Of a DNA stretch of 44,689 nt, positions 15,966 through 25,800 are shown piece after piece. The DNA comes from Lachnospiraceae bacterium (GTDB lineage Bacteria > Bacillota > Clostridia > Lachnospirales > Lachnospiraceae). The first letter of the stretch is position 1; every line of letters begins with the position of its first letter. The stretch lies in NCBI GenBank assembly GCA_017478245.1, contig JAFVDW010000119.1:1-44689 (forward strand), given 5' to 3'. Under the pieces are notes generated by a model that was not told the DNA's origin, did not search any database, and worked only from the letters and a program-made list of their open reading frames with translations. Position numbers and translations under genes: made by a program.

Positions 15966-17606
15966 TTACTCCTCCTGTTCTGCCGCTTCTTCAGTCTCAA
16001 AAATTGTAGCCTTCTCCTGGTCAAGCTGTGCCTTTACCAGATTGTTATATATACAGTTTACAGTGAAGCTGACTGTATGCGCACCGGTATCGCTGATGGT
16101 CTCTGTAACAACAGTGGTATCTACAATAGCAATGCTATTGAAATCTCTCAACTGCTGCAGTACCAAAGCTGCCGCATTTTTATCGGACACTTCTACATTC
16201 AGCGTAACCCCACCGGCTGTTGAGCTCAAAGAAAGCACCAATATCTCAGAGGGCATCTTCTCCTCCAGTTCCTCAATGAACTCCACCAACTGGTCGTTCT
16301 GATTCACCGTCAGACCATACATGGAGCGAACATTTTCCCAGAGCTGTTGGGTGGCAACATACTGATTATGCGCCGTCTCTGCCGGAAGCAAGGTATTGAC
16401 CTGTCTCTCTAGCTTCGCTTTCTCCTGCTGTGCCTGATTGCGGGGAACCCAACCCATGACAGCCAACACACCTGCTACTACCACACCGCCTGCTGCGATT
16501 GCCAGAGGAAGCACCACATTATCGCCGCTTCCCGCTGCCTGTTTGCCTTTTTTCGCCTTAAATACCGTTACCAAATCCAACGGATTCATTCCGGCACCGA
16601 TACATCCCACATAATTGCCCAGTGCATTTTCCACAAAATCCTTGTGAACCGTCAAGCCCTCCACATTGCCCAAAGGAACAGTGAAAAGCCCCAGACGCTC
16701 TTGAACCAACACGCTCATACCGCCGAAGGAGCCGCCGAAGCCGGTGAGCATAACACGCTCGATATTCGTATTCTCCGGCTTGGAGTTGTGGAAGTCAACC
16801 ACGCGGGAGATACCGTTGACCAGCATCTCCAGAGAGCTGTTCATATCCTCCAATGCCTCTAAATCCACAATCCCCTCCCACTGGGAATTGCCAATGTAGG
16901 TATGCTCCTGCAACTCTGTTACCGCTTCAATATAGGTACTGTTATTCCCCTTCTGCACAGCGCGAACCACCTCGTTCACGCCATAAGGAATGCTTCTGAA
17001 GGAGGTCATCACGCCGTCGGAAATAACCATCAGCATGGTGGAATAGCCGTCAATCTTCACCACCATATTCGTACCTTCCTGACAGCTTCTCTTGGTAGCC
17101 TGTAGCAAGCTGTTACCCATATAGTCAATAGCGGCTATTTCCATGCCAAGCATTCTCGCCACGTCAAAATAGCCCTGCAACAGTGTCTCAGGAACCGCCA
17201 TCACCAACACCTTATAGCTGCGCTCCTTACCCTGACCAAGCACGCCCAGAACGGTATGTGCGATACGATAATCAGACAGATCTACAGGGAAATATTCCTC
17301 TGCATTGGCATGAAGCACCTCACCAATACGACTCTCCTTCACATAGGGAATGGTGACCTCACGGCTTGCAATCTTATTGGACGCAATGGTAAACACCAAT
17401 TTCTTCTCTCTGATCTTGTTGTTGTCGAAAGTATCGCGCAATAACTGCACGAAGGACTCTCTGGGGTTGAGCATACCATCCGCAATAACACCCTGGGGTG
17501 TCTCAATGGTGATGCTCTTCTGCACCTTCGGATTCTTCTCCTTGTAATTCATGACGCAGATCTTGGTTAATGCCTGACCTATCTCAATACTTATAACCCT
17601 AGCCAC
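15966..17606 (-). CDS. PilM-PilN fusion protein of the T4P assembly complex
   Basis: The protein is 546 aa. Residues 1-~345 match PilM, an actin-like cytoplasmic ATP-binding protein (ISIEIGQALTKICVMNY, then the ANAEEYFPVDLSDYRI segment and VMLTGFGGSF). A transmembrane helix at ~362-388 (VVLPLAIAAGGVVVAGVLAV) is followed by a coiled-coil and a ferredoxin-like domain of the PilN type (PSEILVLSLSSTAGGVTLNV). In most bacteria PilM and PilN are separate, with PilM docking on the PilN N-terminal tail. Here the contact is covalent. The start is a GTG at 17604-17606 with an AGGAGGAG site. The prepilin peptidase gene lies 91 bp upstream and pilO 4 bp downstream. Confidence 0.85.
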   Translation of the reverse strand: MARVISIEIGQALTKICVMNYKEKNPKVQKSITIETPQGVIADGMLNPRESFVQLLRDTFDNNKIREKKLVFTIASNKIASREVTIPYVKESRIGEVLHANAEEYFPVDLSDYRIAHTVLGVLGQGKERSYKVLVMAVPETLLQGYFDVARMLGMEIAAIDYMGNSLLQATKRSCQEGTNMVVKIDGYSTMLMVISDGVMTSFRSIPYGVNEVVRAVQKGNNSTYIEAVTELQEHTYIGNSQWEGIVDLEALEDMNSSLEMLVNGISRVVDFHNSKPENTNIERVMLTGFGGSFGGMSVLVQERLGLFTVPLGNVEGLTVHKDFVENALGNYVGCIGAGMNPLDLVTVFKAKKGKQAAGSGDNVVLPLAIAAGGVVVAGVLAVMGWVPRNQAQQEKAKLERQVNTLLPAETAHNQYVATQQLWENVRSMYGLTVNQNDQLVEFIEELEEKMPSEILVLSLSSTAGGVTLNVEVSDKNAAALVLQQLRDFNSIAIVDTTVVTETISDTGAHTVSFTVNCIYNNLVKAQLDQEKATIFETEEAAEQEE

Positions 17607-17697
17607 AGTCTCTCCTCCTTTGGCTTTTATCTCAACGCTCTGCTTATAGCGCAGGCGTTATATTCGATTTCAAAATTATTTTACTCCCAAAAATAAA

Positions 17698-18453
17698 TCA
17701 CATAAAAACGTTAAAATACCACTGTAGCATCTTTTCGCCCCAAAGCGTAGCTATCATCAAGCCCAGTGCCAGATAGGGGCCCAACGCCAACATGTGGTCA
17801 GCCTTTGTGACACGCATGCGAATCAGATGCACAATGGAACCTATTATGCAGCCCAACGCAAAAGCCAGAACCGTCAGCTTCCAGCCTAGCAGCAGTCCGC
17901 ATACTGCCATTAATTTCACATCACCGCCGCCCATTCCGCGGCCTTTTGTAATCAAACGTATCAATTCTAAAGGTACACTGACTGAAAGGAGGCCAATTCC
18001 ATAACTGAGCCAATCAGTATAATCAGTAATTACACGAATCAGCCCCAGAGCCAGTATAAATAATACTATACCATCAGGAATAATATAAGTCCTGAAGTCA
18101 ATCACGCTTATCACAATCAGTGCAGAGAACAGTAAGCAGTAGAGTAGGGTTTCGATGCTTACTCCGTACACTGCATAGATAAGTAAATAGAGACCTCCAT
18201 TCAGCCCCTCAATCAGAGGGTACTGAATGGAAATCTTCTGTTTGCATTTGCGGCATTTCCCGCCCAGAAACAGATAACTGAAGATAGGCACCAAATCGTA
18301 CCACTTCAGTTGGTAACCGCAGTTCATGCAATGGGACCTGGACTTGGCAATGCTCTCTTCCTTGGGAATGCGATAGATGCACACATTCAGGAAGCTGCCA
18401 ATCACAATTCCATAGATTAATACTACGATTCCATAAAACACTGTCGGGGTCAT
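17698..18453 (-). CDS. pilD: Prepilin peptidase (A24 family leader peptidase/N-methyltransferase)
   Basis: A 251-aa polytopic membrane aspartic protease that cleaves prepilin leaders after Gly and N-methylates the new N-terminus. The N-terminal domain has the zinc-binding CMNC ... CRKC pairs (HCMNCGYQLKWYDLVPIFSY, GGKCRKCKQKIS). The two catalytic Asp motifs are visible: VIDFRTYIIPD and GGGDVKLM. About eight hydrophobic segments follow. A TTG six codons upstream is in frame, but the ATG at 18453 has AAAGGA at 9-nt spacing and is preferred. It lies 48 bp after the first pilin gene and serves all prepilins encoded in the locus. Confidence 0.93.
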   Translation of the reverse strand: MTPTVFYGIVVLIYGIVIGSFLNVCIYRIPKEESIAKSRSHCMNCGYQLKWYDLVPIFSYLFLGGKCRKCKQKISIQYPLIEGLNGGLYLLIYAVYGVSIETLLYCLLFSALIVISVIDFRTYIIPDGIVLFILALGLIRVITDYTDWLSYGIGLLSVSVPLELIRLITKGRGMGGGDVKLMAVCGLLLGWKLTVLAFALGCIIGSIVHLIRMRVTKADHMLALGPYLALGLMIATLWGEKMLQWYFNVFM

Positions 18454-18501
18454 AGGAAATAGTCCTTTCAAAATATGTCGGTACTGCTCTTCTAAATAAG
18501 A

Positions 18502-18975
18502 TTAGAACGCCCTGGAAGTACCGGAAGTTGCACCAGGTGTATCAATAAATCCGGTAGCATATACCTTAAGGGTGCCGCTCTCATCAACTACCATAAGAGT
18601 AACAGCTGTACTGCTGTTGTTGTAAGTGCTAGATGAAAGCTCTACCGTCTCTCCCAATACAGACTTCAGCTCTTTCTGAAGGGGAACAGTATCAACAAAC
18701 GTAACACTCTTAGGGGAACCAGTCGACGCACTGTTCAATGTAATCGTTCCATTTGTTGTTGGATTCGTTGTAACGCTCTTTGCGATTGTTTCATCTGCAC
18801 ATGCAATCTTCATGTTCTCAGCAATCTCAGCGATTGCGGAGTTGTCCTTCTGCAGACGGGATTTCTCCACATACTTCAGATACTGGGGTGCCAGTACTAC
18901 CATCAATACGCCCATGATAGCGATAACAACAATCAACTCTACCAGGGAAAAACCTTTGTTACTTGTCTTCTTCAT
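18502..18975 (-). CDS. pilA: Type IV pilin, probable major pilin (PilA-like)
   Basis: A 157-aa pilin: leader MKKTSNKG, then FSLVELIVVIAIMGVLMVVL, with Gly(-1), Phe(+1), Glu(+5). The helix continues as APQYLKYVEKSRLQKDNSAI, and the rest is a Thr/Ser-rich beta domain. The frame is open 7 codons further upstream, but the ATG at 18975 has AAGGAG at 9-nt spacing while the upstream ATG has none. It is near-paralogous to the pilin at 19077 through the first ~60 mature residues. It sits in the classical position beside the prepilin peptidase. Which of the two pilins forms the fibre cannot be told from sequence. Confidence 0.85.
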   Translation of the reverse strand: MKKTSNKGFSLVELIVVIAIMGVLMVVLAPQYLKYVEKSRLQKDNSAIAEIAENMKIACADETIAKSVTTNPTTNGTITLNSASTGSPKSVTFVDTVPLQKELKSVLGETVELSSSTYNNSSTAVTLMVVDESGTLKVYATGFIDTPGATSGTSRAF

Positions 18976-19076
18976 AGCTTTTTTCTCCTTTTTCATAATA
19001 AATTTTTATCTTAAACGCCCTCCCTACTCAAAGGACGCTTAATTCATAAACATCGCTTTCCCGCGCTCAATGTACT

Positions 19077-19544
19077 TTAGAATCGCCTTGTTCCAGCCTC
19101 TCCATCAGCCTCATCAATATATCCATTCACATAGACCACAAACACGCCGGACTCATTTCGGACAACAAACTCAACAGCATCTGCCGAGATGCTATATGTA
19201 TTAGAGACGGTTTGATATCCTCCATCCACCACGCCCGCCAATTCTTTTTCCAGCAAGTTGCTTGAAGTGGTCGAAAAAACAATCGTTTTGGTTTCTTTGA
19301 CCCCACCTATAAATCGAAACTCCACCGGTGCGTTTTGTTGAATCATCCATTCCGCAATCTCCTCCTGGGCACATGCCATCTTGATATTCTCCGCAATCTC
19401 ATCGATAGCAGTATTGTCCTTCTGGAGTTTTGTGTGCTCTACATATTTGAGATACTGAGGTGCAAGCACCACCATGAGTACCCCCATGAGTGCCAGCACA
19501 ATCACCAGCTCCACCATTGAAAAGCCTTCATTTCGCTTTCTCAT
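19077..19544 (-). CDS. Second type IV pilin, paralogue of the adjacent PilA
   Basis: A 155-aa pilin with a very short leader MRKRNEG followed by FSMVELVIVLALMGVLMVVL (Gly -1, Glu +5). The helix-to-loop segment LAPQYLKYVEHTKLQKDNTA aligns position by position with the neighbouring pilin. The C-terminal halves are more divergent, except for shared EFVVRNESGVFVVYVNGYID-like strands. An AAGGA site precedes the ATG by 7 nt. It begins 11 bp after the pilC stop and ends 101 bp before its paralogue, consistent with a tandem duplication and subsequent divergence. It may be a minor pilin or an alternative fibre subunit. Confidence 0.83.
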   Translation of the reverse strand: MRKRNEGFSMVELVIVLALMGVLMVVLAPQYLKYVEHTKLQKDNTAIDEIAENIKMACAQEEIAEWMIQQNAPVEFRFIGGVKETKTIVFSTTSSNLLEKELAGVVDGGYQTVSNTYSISADAVEFVVRNESGVFVVYVNGYIDEADGEAGTRRF

Positions 19545-19555
19545 ATACTTTCCTT

Positions 19556-20767
19556 TTACAGGTTATCCAACGCATTGTACATCGCTCCCATAGGTGCAAT
19601 AATCGCCGCCACCATGGTACCTACCACAGCCGCCAACACCAGGATAATCATAGGCTCCATGGCAGCCATCAGGGATGCCACCGCCATCTCCACCTCTTCA
19701 TCATAGTAATCCGCCAACTTAGAAAGCATATCCTCGGTGTTACCTGCTTCCTCACCGATTCTGGTCATCTGATACACCATAGGAGGGAAGAGTCCGCAGG
19801 TCTCTAAGGGCTGGGACAAAGGAACACCCACCATAATCTGGCTTGCTGCATCCTGCATAGCTTCCTTGAACCATACATTGGTCATGGTGCTCGCCACAAT
19901 ATTGGTTGCCTCCGTCAAGGGCACACCGGACGCCAAAAGAGTACTCATGGTTCGCGCCATGGAAGCAGAGGCAGACTTCACTACCACATTCTTTACAGCA
20001 GGTATGGTCAGCGCCGCCTTGCCGAATACATGCTTTCCGGTATCGGAAGCTGCAAACACCTTGATACCCACTACAATCGCTATGACCACAGGCACGATGA
20101 TGTACCAGTATCCGCGAAGGAAATCACTTGCCGCCATCAGCGCCAGCGTTATTCCCGGCAAATCCGTCCCCAAATCCGCAAACATATTTGCATAGGAGGG
20201 GATAACAAATGTCAGCATCAACACTACAACCGCAATCGCCACCAACATCAAGATAATAGGGTAAATCATAGCCTTCTTCACTAACGCCTGAGTCTTGGCA
20301 GAGCGTTCAAAGGAGGTGGACATTCTATCCAATGCCACATCCAAACTACCGGAAGCCTCACCCGCTGCAATCATATGTATCATCAAGTCCGGGAACACCT
20401 TGTGTCTGGACATGGCGCCTGCGAGGGTCTCACCCTTCTCCACGTCCACCCGCACTTCGCGGATTGCCTCCTGTAATTTCTTATTCTCCGTCTGTTCACC
20501 CAACATGCGCAGCGCATCCAGTATCGCCACGCCCGCTCTGGTCATGCTGACAAACTGCCTACACATAACGCCCAAGTCTCTGGGTTGGGGCTTCGCGCTG
20601 AAATCAATATTAATGTCTTTGTTCAAGGCATTCTGCGTTGTCACATCCATGACAATCAAGCCTTGATTTTTCAACTCTCGTTTTACCTGTTCCTCGTTTT
20701 CCGCCTCAATACTGCCTTTTTTTATCTTACCGGCTTTATCGACCGCCTCGTAACCAAAAGTCGCCAT
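19556..20767 (-). CDS. pilC: T4P inner-membrane platform protein PilC
   Basis: A 403-aa GspF/PilC-family platform protein. It has an N-terminal regulatory segment (FGYEAVDKAGKIKKGSIEAE) and two repeated cytoplasmic helical domains, each followed by membrane helices. Family motifs are FVSMTRAGVAILDALRMLGE and the repeat FPPMVYQMTRIGEEAGNTED. PilC sits in the membrane and is turned by PilB to add pilins to the fibre base. It starts 146 bp downstream of pilB and is followed 11 bp later by a pilin gene. Length is typical. The ribosome-binding site before the ATG is weak. Confidence 0.93.
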   Translation of the reverse strand: MATFGYEAVDKAGKIKKGSIEAENEEQVKRELKNQGLIVMDVTTQNALNKDINIDFSAKPQPRDLGVMCRQFVSMTRAGVAILDALRMLGEQTENKKLQEAIREVRVDVEKGETLAGAMSRHKVFPDLMIHMIAAGEASGSLDVALDRMSTSFERSAKTQALVKKAMIYPIILMLVAIAVVVLMLTFVIPSYANMFADLGTDLPGITLALMAASDFLRGYWYIIVPVVIAIVVGIKVFAASDTGKHVFGKAALTIPAVKNVVVKSASASMARTMSTLLASGVPLTEATNIVASTMTNVWFKEAMQDAASQIMVGVPLSQPLETCGLFPPMVYQMTRIGEEAGNTEDMLSKLADYYDEEVEMAVASLMAAMEPMIILVLAAVVGTMVAAIIAPMGAMYNALDNL

Positions 20768-20913
20768 AATGGATATCCATACCTTTCCGCAATTACATTA
20801 TCGTTCTCACATAAGCCAGACAGGATTATGTATCGTCATTTTATCACAAAAGTTTTATACTGTCGCTATCATTTTTCTTATTTCCAAAAAAACATCTGCA
20901 AAAGCCCTTCCCC

Positions 20914-22611
20914 TTATTCGTCGAAGGATACCTTCATCATCTCCGGCACAGAAGTAATTCCATCCAATACCAGTTCCGATGCGCTCATGCGCAACGTGCT
21001 CATGCCGTTTTTCACAGCCTCTGCCTTGATGTCTTCCGCTTTGCCATCCCGGCTGATGATGTGTTTTAAGGTGGGAGACATCTCCATAATCTCGTACACA
21101 CCGATTCGTCCCTTGTAGCCCATGCCTTCGCAGGAAGGGCAACCCACGGGTTCAAAAATCTGTGGCATCTCTCCGGGTCTGCAGCCCAACAGCTCAGCCT
21201 CCTCCGTTGTAGCCATGCGCGCCCTCTTGCACTTCGGGCACAAGCGGCGTACCAGACGTTGGGCGATAACGCCCACCACAGAATCTGCAATCAGGTAGGG
21301 CTCAATTCCCATATCCGTCAAACGGGTAATGGTACTTGCTGCAGAGTTGGTATGCAGGGTACTAACCACCAAATGTCCTGTGATAGAAGCCTGTACTGCG
21401 ATGCTCGCTGTCTCGCCGTCTCGAATCTCTCCAATCATAATAATATCAGGGTCCTGTCGCAGGATGGAGCGCAATGCCGCAGCAAAGGTAAGCTCCGCCT
21501 TAGGATTCACATGCACCTGATTGATACCGTTGATATTCGCCTCCACAGGATCCTCAACCGTGATAATATTCACGTCTTCTCTGTTCAGCTCACTAAGCGC
21601 CGTATACAGTGTGGTAGACTTACCACTACCGGTAGGTCCGGTAACCAGCAGAATACCGTGGGGGTTCGCCAATATATGGTCAAACTGCGCCAGTTCTCTG
21701 GGTTTGAAGCCCAACTGACTTTTCTCTCTGGTCAAAGCATTCTTGGAGGTAAGACGCATAACAATCTTCTCTCCGTATACAGTCGGAAGGATAGATACAC
21801 GGATATCGTACTCCTGCCTATCTACAACCTGTGTGATACGTCCGTCCTGAGGCTTTCTCTTCTCCGCGATATCCATACCGCCGATAACCTTAATACGAGC
21901 GGATATCGCCGGCAGCACACTGGTGCTGTAGGTCGCCTTCTCATACAGCGCGCCATCAATTCGATAACGGACACGCACCTGGCGTTCCATGGGTTCAATA
22001 TGTATATCGGAGGTTCTCTGGCGAACCGCCTTCTCAATCAATTCCTTTACCAACATTACGATCGGGGAGCTGTTGACATCATCCTCTCTCGTATTTTCCA
22101 GGCTTTCCCTCTGCTGCTCTTTCTCCTTGGTGTACGCAGCCAGTGCATCCCCGGAATTCTCCTTCTCGCCATAATACTGATCCAAGGCAAGCATCAGGCT
22201 TCGTGTGGTGGTAACCACCGCCTCCACCTGGAGGTTGGTGATAATGGAAATATCATCCATGGCGTTCATGTCCAACGGATCCACCATCGCCACTCTCAGT
22301 ACATTCGGGTTGTTCTTGTCATACTCGAAAGGGAATACCTTATTCTTCCGCAATACATTGGGGGGTACCAGCTTCAGGATCTTGGTAGGCACATGCACAT
22401 CTCTCAATTCAATGAAATCCAACCCCATCTGACGGCTCAAAGCTCTCACAATCTCTTCCTCCGTCAGCATACCGGAATCCACCAGCACCTCGCCCAGTCG
22501 CTTGCCGCTTCCCTTTTGGGCTCCCAGTGCCTTCGTCAACTGCGCATCTGTCAAGACTCCGTCTGTGACCAGAATGTCGCCCAATCTCATTTTCTTCCTG
22601 ATAAAATCCAT
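20914..22611 (-). CDS. pilB: T4P extension ATPase PilB with MshEN c-di-GMP-binding motif
   Basis: The protein is 565 aa. Residues 9-32 and 38-61 are two 24-residue MshEN motifs (RLGDILVTDG...TKALGAQ and RLGEVLVDSG...VRALSRQ) separated by exactly 5 residues. This is the layout shown to bind c-di-GMP in MshE-type ATPases and in clostridial PilB. The ATPase core has Walker A GPTGSGKSTTLY (~residue 324), Walker B DPDIIMIGEIRDGETA, an HLVVSTLHTN His box, and the CPKC/CPSC zinc tetracysteine. It powers pilus extension on PilC. It is the first gene of the leftward T4P locus. No pilT-like retraction ATPase is present in the window. Confidence 0.95.
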   Translation of the reverse strand: MDFIRKKMRLGDILVTDGVLTDAQLTKALGAQKGSGKRLGEVLVDSGMLTEEEIVRALSRQMGLDFIELRDVHVPTKILKLVPPNVLRKNKVFPFEYDKNNPNVLRVAMVDPLDMNAMDDISIITNLQVEAVVTTTRSLMLALDQYYGEKENSGDALAAYTKEKEQQRESLENTREDDVNSSPIVMLVKELIEKAVRQRTSDIHIEPMERQVRVRYRIDGALYEKATYSTSVLPAISARIKVIGGMDIAEKRKPQDGRITQVVDRQEYDIRVSILPTVYGEKIVMRLTSKNALTREKSQLGFKPRELAQFDHILANPHGILLVTGPTGSGKSTTLYTALSELNREDVNIITVEDPVEANINGINQVHVNPKAELTFAAALRSILRQDPDIIMIGEIRDGETASIAVQASITGHLVVSTLHTNSAASTITRLTDMGIEPYLIADSVVGVIAQRLVRRLCPKCKRARMATTEEAELLGCRPGEMPQIFEPVGCPSCEGMGYKGRIGVYEIMEMSPTLKHIISRDGKAEDIKAEAVKNGMSTLRMSASELVLDGITSVPEMMKVSFDE

Positions 22612-22846
22612 ACCTGTTCCCTCAGCTCTATATATCTAATATTTATTCATGCAATTTCCAGTAAATTGTCGTACTTTTCCACTCGTGGAGTCAATTTTGG
22701 CGATATTTTTCTCATCGTACAAACATTTTACTCCTTATTCTGTGAAAAAACAAGAGGTAACATTGATTTCACGATGATTTTTTCGCGGTACTTTGGTACT
22801 ATTTATTCACTTCATAGTTTATTTTATCGACAACACTTTCCAAAAC
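22612..22846 (-). promoter_or_regulatory. mfd-pilB intergenic region, presumed T4P promoter region
   Basis: This 235-bp AT-rich gap separates mfd from pilB. A weak candidate promoter on the minus strand reads TTGCAT, 16 bp, TATAGA, shortly before the pilB start. A small TCCACGAGTGGA palindrome lies near 22678-22690. I found no convincing terminator for mfd and no c-di-GMP riboswitch signature, so the locus may be partly read through from mfd. Confidence 0.3.
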
Positions 22847-25800
22847 TTAACCCCTTTTTCGTAAAAAGTTTGACATCTGCTTCAGTAGGCTCTCTGTTTT
22901 CTCCAAAAGCAGCTCTGCATCCGTCTCCACCAGTCCGGTTTTGCGATACTTATATGTAAAATATGGATTGCCGTAAGCGGTGAAGCTCAAATCCTTTCCA
23001 CATAGCTTCAGAAGCTGAGGGATATTTGCCGGATCAATTTCCGCATCCGGACGAAACGTAAAGATAATACGTTCATTTTTGCCCTTTATCTCCGTCATAA
23101 AAAGGTCGTGAGCAGCCACACGGATCAGGGCAATGCGCAGAAGATTATCCACCGACTTAGGGATTTCTCCAAAGCGATCCAACAGCTCATCCCGCATATC
23201 ATCCCGCTCTTTCGTATTTTCTATGCCTGCGATTCTCTTATAGATATCCAGTTTTTGTACCTCATTCACAATATAGCTCGCAGGGATAAAGGCATCCACA
23301 TCCAGATCAATCACCGTCGTAAAATCTTCCTTTGTCTCTATGCCCTTCAATTTTTTTACCGCTTCATTCAGCATGTTGCAATACATCTCGTAACCCACTG
23401 CTTCCATATGTCCATGCTGTCTTGTGCCTAACAGGTTGCCGGCGCCGCGAATCTCCAAATCCCGCATAGCAATCTTAAAGCCACTGCCAAGATCAGTAAA
23501 CTCTCTGATGGCGGAAAGGCGCTTCTCCGCCACCTCCTTCAGCATTTTATCTCTTTTGTACATCAGGAATGCGTACGCAGTACGGTTGGAACGTCCCACA
23601 CGTCCTCTGAGCTGATAGAGCTGGGAAAGTCCCAGATTGTCGGAATCATGGATGATCATTGTGTTGACATTAGAGATATCCAGACCCGTCTCAATGATGG
23701 TGGTTGATACCAGCACGTCAATCTCACCCTCCACAAAATCTACCATGATGCGTTCCAACTCATGTTCCTTCATCTGACCATGGGCAAATGCCACATTTGC
23801 CTCCGGCACAAGCGCCGCAATGCGCCCGGCGATGTCTGCTATATTGTTCACACGATTGTATACATAGTAGACCTGTCCGCCTCTTGCCAGCTCTCTGGCG
23901 ATTGCCTCCCGCACCATCTCCTCATTGTACTCACACACAAAGGTCTGTATGGGAAGTCTGTCATTGGGAGCTTCCTCCAACACACTCATATCCCGAATGC
24001 CGATGAGACTCATATGCAGGGTACGGGGAATCGGTGTGGCTGTCAGGGTCAACACGTCCACATTTTCTTTCAAATGCTTGATCTTCTCCTTATGGGTTAC
24101 GCCAAAACGCTGTTCCTCATCTATAATCAAAAGCCCCAGATCTTTGAATTTAATATCGGCAGAAAGCACGCGATGGGTGCCGATTACAATATCCACCATA
24201 CCCTTTTGCAGATCTGCCACTGTCTTTTTCTGTTCTGCCGGGGTGCGGAAGCGGCTCATCAAGTCCACCCGGATAGGGAAGTCTTTCATACGTTGGGTAA
24301 AGGTATTGTAATGCTGCTGGGCAAGAATCGTAGTCGGCACCAGATACACCACCTGTTTTCCCTCGGAAACAGCCTTGAATGCAGCGCGAATGGCAATCTC
24401 CGTCTTACCGTAACCCACATCACCGCAGATGAGTCTATCCATTATCTTTGTGCTCTCCATATCCGCTTTGGTGTCTGCAATCGCCGCCAACTGATCCTCT
24501 GTCTCCTCGAAAGGAAACATCTCCTCGAACTCTTTTTGCCATACAGTATCTTTGCCATACTGATAGCCCTGCGCCTCCTGCCTAAGTGCATAGAGCTCCA
24601 CCAGTTCCTTCGCCACTTCACCCACAGCACTCCGCACCTTAGACTTGGTGCGTTCCCACTCCTTGGTGCCCAGTTTATTGAGCTTCGGCTTTTTGGCATC
24701 GGCAGACGCGTATTTCTGAATCACATCAAGTCCCGTGGCAAGCACATATAGATTCCCTCCGTCACGATAGGAGATTTTGATGTAATCTTTGACTGTTTTG
24801 TCCATCTCAACCTTCTCAATGCCCTGATAAATGCCCAGCCCGTGGGTTTCATGCACCACATAATCTCCAACCTGAAGATCTTCAAAGCGATTAATCTTCT
24901 GCCCCTGATAAACCCTGCGCTTCTTCTTTTTCTTCTTCTCTGCCCCGAAAATATCTGTCTCCGAAAGCACCACAAATTTCAACAACGGATACTCAAATCC
25001 TCTTGCCACATGTCCATAATAGGTCAGCACCTCTCCGGGCAACACACTGCGCTGGGGATCCTCGGTATAAACAGCGCTCACCTCCTGATCTCGCAAATCC
25101 TCCGCCAAACGCTTTGCCCGGGTTCGGGAGCCGGATAACAATAACACGCGATATCCTTTCTTGCGATACTGCTTCAAGTCCTTCACCAAGGTTTCAAAGC
25201 TATTGTGGTAGGAGGGTGTATTCCTGACGTCGATGTCATATTTCTTTTCTGCCTTAAAATATCCTTGTTTGCCGTCCATAGTGGCAATCGTGACCACATT
25301 GCCCTGAAGCAGGCGCGCTGCCACTTGTTCCCCACTGTACAAGATATTCATCTGTCCGGGCAGAATATAACCCTTTTCTGCTCTGCCTGACATGCTTTCT
25401 CTAAATTCCGCCTCTACCGCCTCCGCCGCTTCCTTAATGCGCGCTGGCTCATCCATGAAAAACGCGCACCTTGCAGCAGTTCTCTCTGCCATGTGCTGCA
25501 CAAGTTCAGGCAGGGTCACTGTCTCCTCATAAAAATAACGGATGTAACTTTCCAGATTGGTCTTGCTCTGCAGCTCCAATAATTGTTCCTTCAGTTCTTT
25601 CACCTGGCGGGCAATTCTTGTCGCCTCCTCCGGTCTGTGCGCGTCCCTAAAATATTGCTCCTGCCTCGCTGCCTCCTGCTCCAGTTTGACAAGCCCTCTG
25701 CGAATCCGTTCCTCATCCATGGCAAACTCCGACGCGGGATAAATCCGGATACTCTCCAGCTTCTCGATAGAACGTTGGCTCAAAACGTCAAAGGTCCGAA

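Noticed and set aside
3664-22611. PilT retraction ATPase or PilQ secretin in the locus
   Set aside because: No second Walker-type ATPase gene and no secretin-like gene are present in the window; the lack of PilQ fits a Gram-positive envelope.
22612-22846. c-di-GMP riboswitch before pilB
   Set aside because: Expected because c-di-GMP riboswitches precede pilus genes in some clostridia, but neither the GEMM-I nor the GEMM-II core sequence is visible.
21259-22959. 566-codon plus-strand open frame opposite pilB
   Set aside because: It lies antisense to the highly conserved PilB, is rich in His/Arg/Leu as expected for a shadow frame, and has no family motif.
23762-24751. 329-codon plus-strand open frame opposite mfd
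   Set aside because: Antisense to conserved Mfd motifs, with shadow-type composition and no supporting signals.
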